From contig PWHO01000289.1 in assembly GCA_003555385.1 (NCBI GenBank), positions 1 through 8,677 on the forward strand: DNA of 8,677 bases, given 5' to 3'. Shown here in pieces: positions 6,901 to 8,677 of the stretch. The DNA is from Bacteroidales bacterium (GTDB lineage Bacteria > Bacteroidota > Bacteroidia > Bacteroidales > UBA7960). The notes beneath the pieces are model-generated. The model saw only the letters and a program-made list of their open reading frames with translations, had not been told where the DNA came from and did no database searches. Position 1 is the stretch's first letter. Each line of letters starts with the position of its first letter. The position numbers and the translations under genes were made by a program.

Positions 6901-7218
6901 GACAGTAGCAAGCAGGCTGAATGGACAGAAAAAATTGACAACATTTTGTCAGACCCCCTGCTGGCTCCCTGTTTTTCTCCCGGTGTGCGGGCCAAAAAAG
7001 AAGCGGGCCTGTTTGATGAAGACGGAACCTTTTACCGGCCTGACCGGGTGGTGTTCCTGGAAGATGAGACCGTCATCCTGGATTACAAAACAGGCAAGGC
7101 GTATCAGAAACACCGGCAACAGATGGAGGGCTACGCGCGCATCCTTCAATCAATGGGTTACCCGGATGTGAAAAAACTGTTGGTCTACCTGGACAAAGGG
7201 GTCACAGAAGTCGTTTAA
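3961..7218 (+). CDS. addA: AddA-type UvrD/Rep helicase with C-terminal RecB-like nuclease
   Basis: This 1085-residue superfamily 1A helicase-nuclease likely resects double-strand DNA ends for RecA-dependent repair and degrades foreign linear DNA. Helicase motifs are all present: Walker A SSAGSGKT (9-16), motif Ia ITFTNAAAAEMKERI (40-54), Walker B IDEFQD (413-418), motif III GDGKQAIYRFR (445-455), motif IV NWRS (496-499), motif V MTVHKSKGLQFPVV (769-782), and motif VI TYVAFTRPSEKL (847-858). The C-terminal nuclease has RGNLLHRAM (950-958), Asp1028, Asp1041 with Lys1043 in ILDYKTGK, and the QMEGY (1054-1058) QxxxY motif, so it looks catalytically intact. This architecture is AddA (or RecB) rather than UvrD. 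Bacteroidota AddA is usually paired with an AddB nuclease, but none is adjacent here; AddB must lie elsewhere or be absent. The ATG at 3961 begins at the helicase fold without a clear Shine-Dalgarno sequence. Confidence 0.93.
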   Translation: MQNFHVYKSSAGSGKTYTLVKEYLKIVLNDPGAVRHILAITFTNAAAAEMKERIIEGLGLVAALGDTPTPEKDSHAGKEASRKKGRALLTQIMEEGNTDGMAPLQEEQLIRNAKLVLKKILHQYSDFSVSTIDSFVHRVIRTFAFDLRIPLHFEVSLDAEALLKQAVDLLINQAGRDKKLTALLVTYIVNQADDEQDVRIEQHITRLAKTLTDEESSRYIEQLKEVEMQDFQQLAGKLKGQVKAFEEKVAREAGAALELIQRRELPPEAFYRGKSGIHNYFRHLAGGNIKEKIRPGNYVKTTIDEDKWLSGKCTAEQEGRIVAIKGELIRYFERIQSLAEESLETYLNRQAVLRSIFPLAVLNEVEKMLEEIKTEHILLHISDFNKRIAAIITEQPVPFIYERLGERYRHYMIDEFQDTSMLQWQNLLPLVENSLSSGHMSLVVGDGKQAIYRFRNGDVEQFANLPALSGELKKISKPEWEVTLQNNYLEISLETNWRSAREIIGFNNAFFQSTRKQLPEGMQGIYKEVTQKARPDKEEGYVNIRFMEGANKEELQENTLQEIPGIIKHCRKAGHPLQDITILCRANEEASMVARMLLTKNIPVISPDSLLLSYSPEVNFFLSIITLLDNPADPVAAAEMVTFLHQGGRITTPPALHECLKEAGLSGKKATGGSSLLPGLEKLMHANGIDFSFRVFEHQNIYDTCETILRHFFAGDASPNPFVAYFTDAVYDFSEKHMLSYADFLEWWEENQQKYSIVIPEGTEAVRLMTVHKSKGLQFPVVIHPFAVQKPEKLTRKGFWTGGASASVPELPAVWLEMSKAALTGTPYEDEWKKEKEKTFLDMLNATYVAFTRPSEKLFILSGKEAKNYKPDSVNGMLHDFLVSKGLWDDAEACYHFGTFGPSAGKAAPPEPETDYFRRLMSEQWTRALRIRSHQAERSSLLEGADPLERGNLLHRAMEMIDNYNDVGEVLGQMAANGEIDSSKQAEWTEKIDNILSDPLLAPCFSPGVRAKKEAGLFDEDGTFYRPDRVVFLEDETVILDYKTGKAYQKHRQQMEGYARILQSMGYPDVKKLLVYLDKGVTEVV

Positions 7219-7374
7219 ATTTTTCCGGCCGGATCAAACGATGGTTTAAGGATTTATTTGTATTTTGACTCCGAAATAAGTTAATCCGAAGCAGGTTAAT
7301 CAGCGATTACCTTTCCATGCCGCTGCATGAAAAGGTAAATCAATGAACACCCGACCCTGTCGCTACATTTTACC
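7219..7374. other. Intergenic region between AddA-type gene and NuoE-like gene
   Basis: This 156-base gap contains the inverted repeat described separately, a CCGGCCGG palindrome just after the helicase stop, and two GTTAATC copies (7280-7286 and 7295-7301). The AT-rich part around 7250-7267 offers two TTTG tetramers that could be -33 elements, but no matching -7 box was found at suitable spacing. The NuoE-like operon therefore probably starts here, with its exact promoter unresolved. Confidence 0.45.
7305..7341. promoter_or_regulatory. Imperfect 37-bp inverted repeat upstream of the NuoE-like gene
   Basis: The left arm GATTACCTTTCCATGC (7305-7320) pairs with the right arm GCATGAAAAGGTAAATC (7325-7341) across a CGCT loop, with one single-base bulge and one C-A mismatch. 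It ends 33 bases before the ATG at 7375. It lacks a following T-tract, so it is a poor intrinsic terminator for the upstream helicase gene. Its length and place better fit an operator for a dimeric regulator or a structured leader of the nuoEF transcript. No protein can be named. Confidence 0.6.
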
Positions 7375-7863
7375 ATGTTGTTACAACAAACATCAGACCC
7401 CATGTCCACACAAGAACTCATCCGGCAATTTGATCCCGGGCAGGACAACTTGCTGAATATCCTGCATGCCCTGCAAAACACCCATCCACAGAGTTATCTG
7501 ACAGAAGAGGCCCTTGAAGAAACCGCCCGTTACCTGAAAATGACCAAAGCGGCGGTATTCGGCGTTGCCGGGTATTACTCCATGTTCAGCCTGAAGCCCC
7601 GGGGCAGACATATAATTCGCATCTGCATTTCACCTGTTTGCGAGATCATGAAAGGCAACTCCATGATCCCGGTCATTGAAGGCGTGCTGGGCATAAAGAC
7701 CGGGGAAACCACCAAAGACGGGCTTTTTACCCTGGAGACCGCGGAATGCCTCGGCCAGTGCCACGAAGCCCCGTCCATGATGATCAATGATAAGGTATTC
7801 AATCACCTCAGTGAGGAAAGGATCCGGGAGGTCATCACCAATTTCCGGTCACAAAAAAGTTAA
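7375..7863 (+). CDS. nuoE: NuoE-like NADH dehydrogenase 24 kDa subunit, [2Fe-2S] thioredoxin fold
   Basis: This small iron-sulfur subunit passes electrons from the flavin subunit in NADH-linked complexes. Its 162 residues have an N-terminal helical bundle (LLNILHALQNTHPQSYLTEE, then AVFGVAGYYSMFSL) and a thioredoxin-like [2Fe-2S] domain. Four likely ligands are Cys84 and Cys89 (CISPVC) and Cys125 and Cys129 (CLGQC), with GIKTGETTKDGLFTLE between them, the family hallmark. An internal ATG at 7402 (MSTQELI) is an equally good start and resembles the usual N-terminus more closely; neither has a clear Shine-Dalgarno sequence. The NuoF-like gene begins 6 bases after the stop. The pair opens an operon without nuoA-D upstream, so it could belong to complex I, a soluble NAD-dependent formate dehydrogenase, or an NADH-linked hydrogenase. 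The symbol reflects the family, not a proven complex I membership. Confidence 0.9.
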   Translation: MLLQQTSDPMSTQELIRQFDPGQDNLLNILHALQNTHPQSYLTEEALEETARYLKMTKAAVFGVAGYYSMFSLKPRGRHIIRICISPVCEIMKGNSMIPVIEGVLGIKTGETTKDGLFTLETAECLGQCHEAPSMMINDKVFNHLSEERIREVITNFRSQKS

Positions 7864-7869
7864 AAGGTC

Positions 7870-8677
7870 ATGATACAGGAAACCAGAGTTGTGCTGAAAA
7901 ATGCCGGGAAGATCGACCCGGAAAACATTGATGACTACCTGGAGGCGGGTGGTTATGAGGGATTGCGCAAGGCACTTTCCATGCGCCCGGTGGAGGTCAT
8001 TGACGAATTGCTGGAGGCGGGACTGCGCGGCCGCGGCGGGGCAGGATTCTCCACGGGCATGAAACAACGCTTCACCAGTGAATCCTGCTTGAGCTGCCCG
8101 CAGCGTTATGTGGTCGTAAATGCCGATGAGGGGGAACCGGGCACCTTCAAAGACAGGGTGATCATGGAACAGGACCCCCACCTCTACCTGGAAGGAACCA
8201 TCATTGCCGCATGGGCCATCCAGGCCACCAAAGGCTATATATACCTTCGCGGGGAATATACCGACTCCATCAAAAAGACGAAAAAAGCCATTGAGGATGC
8301 GTACGAAAGGGGATACCTGGGTAAGCATATCATGGGATCGGACTTCAGTTTCGATGTGGAGATCAGGCTGGGCGCCGGCTCCTACCTCTGCGGCGAAGAG
8401 CTTACCATGCTGGAATCGCTGGAAGGAAAAAGGGGCCCCCCCCGCATCAAGCCTCCCTTCCCGGCCGAAAAGGGCTTGTTCAGCATGCCCACCCTGGTCA
8501 ACAACGTGGAAACCCTGGCCAATGCGCCTCTCATCCTGAGCAAGGGAAAAGCCTGGTACCAGGGCATCGGCACAAAGCGATCGCACGGAACGAAGATATT
8601 TACCATCAGCGGACAGGTGAACAAACCAGGGCATTATGAACTTCCCATGGGGGCAACCCTCGAGGATCTCATCGAAC
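7870..8677 (+). CDS. nuoF: NuoF-like NADH-binding FMN subunit, cut at the window edge
   Basis: The reading frame is open from the ATG at 7870 to the window end, giving 269 residues of a protein normally over 400. A short AAAAGG lies just upstream. This subunit oxidises NADH, or reduces NAD, through FMN and hands electrons to iron-sulfur centres. NADH/FMN motifs are GLRGRGGAGFSTGMK (51-65), NADEGEPGTFKDR (84-96), GYIYLRGEY (122-130) and GAGSYLCGEE (168-177), followed by LEGKRGPPRIKPPFPA (184-199). It has no N-terminal thioredoxin-like domain of the kind fused in HoxF or HndC-type proteins, since NuoE is a separate gene. Between the glycine-rich loop and NADEGEP there is an SCLSC stretch (72-76) giving a CxxC pair that I do not recall as conserved. 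The C-terminal [4Fe-4S] cysteines lie beyond the window. The partner after this gene would decide the complex. Confidence 0.92.
   Translation, partial: MIQETRVVLKNAGKIDPENIDDYLEAGGYEGLRKALSMRPVEVIDELLEAGLRGRGGAGFSTGMKQRFTSESCLSCPQRYVVVNADEGEPGTFKDRVIMEQDPHLYLEGTIIAAWAIQATKGYIYLRGEYTDSIKKTKKAIEDAYERGYLGKHIMGSDFSFDVEIRLGAGSYLCGEELTMLESLEGKRGPPRIKPPFPAEKGLFSMPTLVNNVETLANAPLILSKGKAWYQGIGTKRSHGTKIFTISGQVNKPGHYELPMGATLEDLIE

Noticed and set aside
7305..7341. Intrinsic terminator for the AddA-type gene
   Set aside because: The stem is strong, but the bases after it are mixed (AATGAACACC) with no T-tract, and it is nearly 90 bases past the stop.
7364..7371. TACATTTT as a -7 promoter box for the NuoE-like gene
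   Set aside because: It lies only three bases before the ATG at 7375 and has no TTTG at a suitable distance upstream.
7849..8634. 261-codon minus-strand reading frame
   Set aside because: It is the antisense shadow of the NuoF-like gene, which shows all expected NADH/FMN motifs.

Overview
This window reads as chromosomal DNA from a Bacteroidota (Bacteroidetes) bacterium. The support is the SusA-type periplasmic alpha-glucan hydrolase, the compact AddA-type helicase-nuclease, the NuoE/NuoF pair closest in feel to anaerobic Bacteroidales proteins, and A-rich start-codon contexts that mostly lack a strong Shine-Dalgarno sequence. This is inference from protein style; no rRNA or other taxonomic marker is present.

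Layout. Positions 1-209 hold a non-coding array of short GC-rich hairpin repeats. A family 2 glycosyltransferase (209-913, minus) follows; its stop codon touches the last hairpin. A 233-base spacer contains a degenerate tandem array of about 26-32 bp units and a pair of 10-bp direct repeats. Next is a secreted GH13 neopullulanase/cyclomaltodextrinase-like enzyme (1147-3006, minus), then an ATP-cone/Mrr-like nuclease fusion (3060-3899, minus). A 20-bp tandem duplication lies across the 3' end of the nuclease gene. A 61-bp AT-rich divergent intergenic region separates it from an AddA-type UvrD helicase with a C-terminal RecB-like nuclease (3961-7218, plus). A 156-base spacer with a strong imperfect inverted repeat leads into a NuoE-like [2Fe-2S] subunit (7375-7863) and a NuoF-like flavoprotein (7870 to the window edge), tightly coupled on the plus strand.

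Functionally there are four themes: sugar transfer to a probable polyprenyl carrier or to an envelope glycan, periplasmic alpha-glucan breakdown, DNA end processing with a neighbouring nucleotide-sensing nuclease candidate, and an NADH-linked electron-transfer module. The divergent ATP-cone nuclease and AddA pair is the least ordinary association. The ATP-cone domain suggests a nuclease controlled by nucleotide (ATP/dATP) status, but a joint role with AddA is only a hypothesis. No CRISPR array, tRNA, rRNA, transposase or phage gene was seen.
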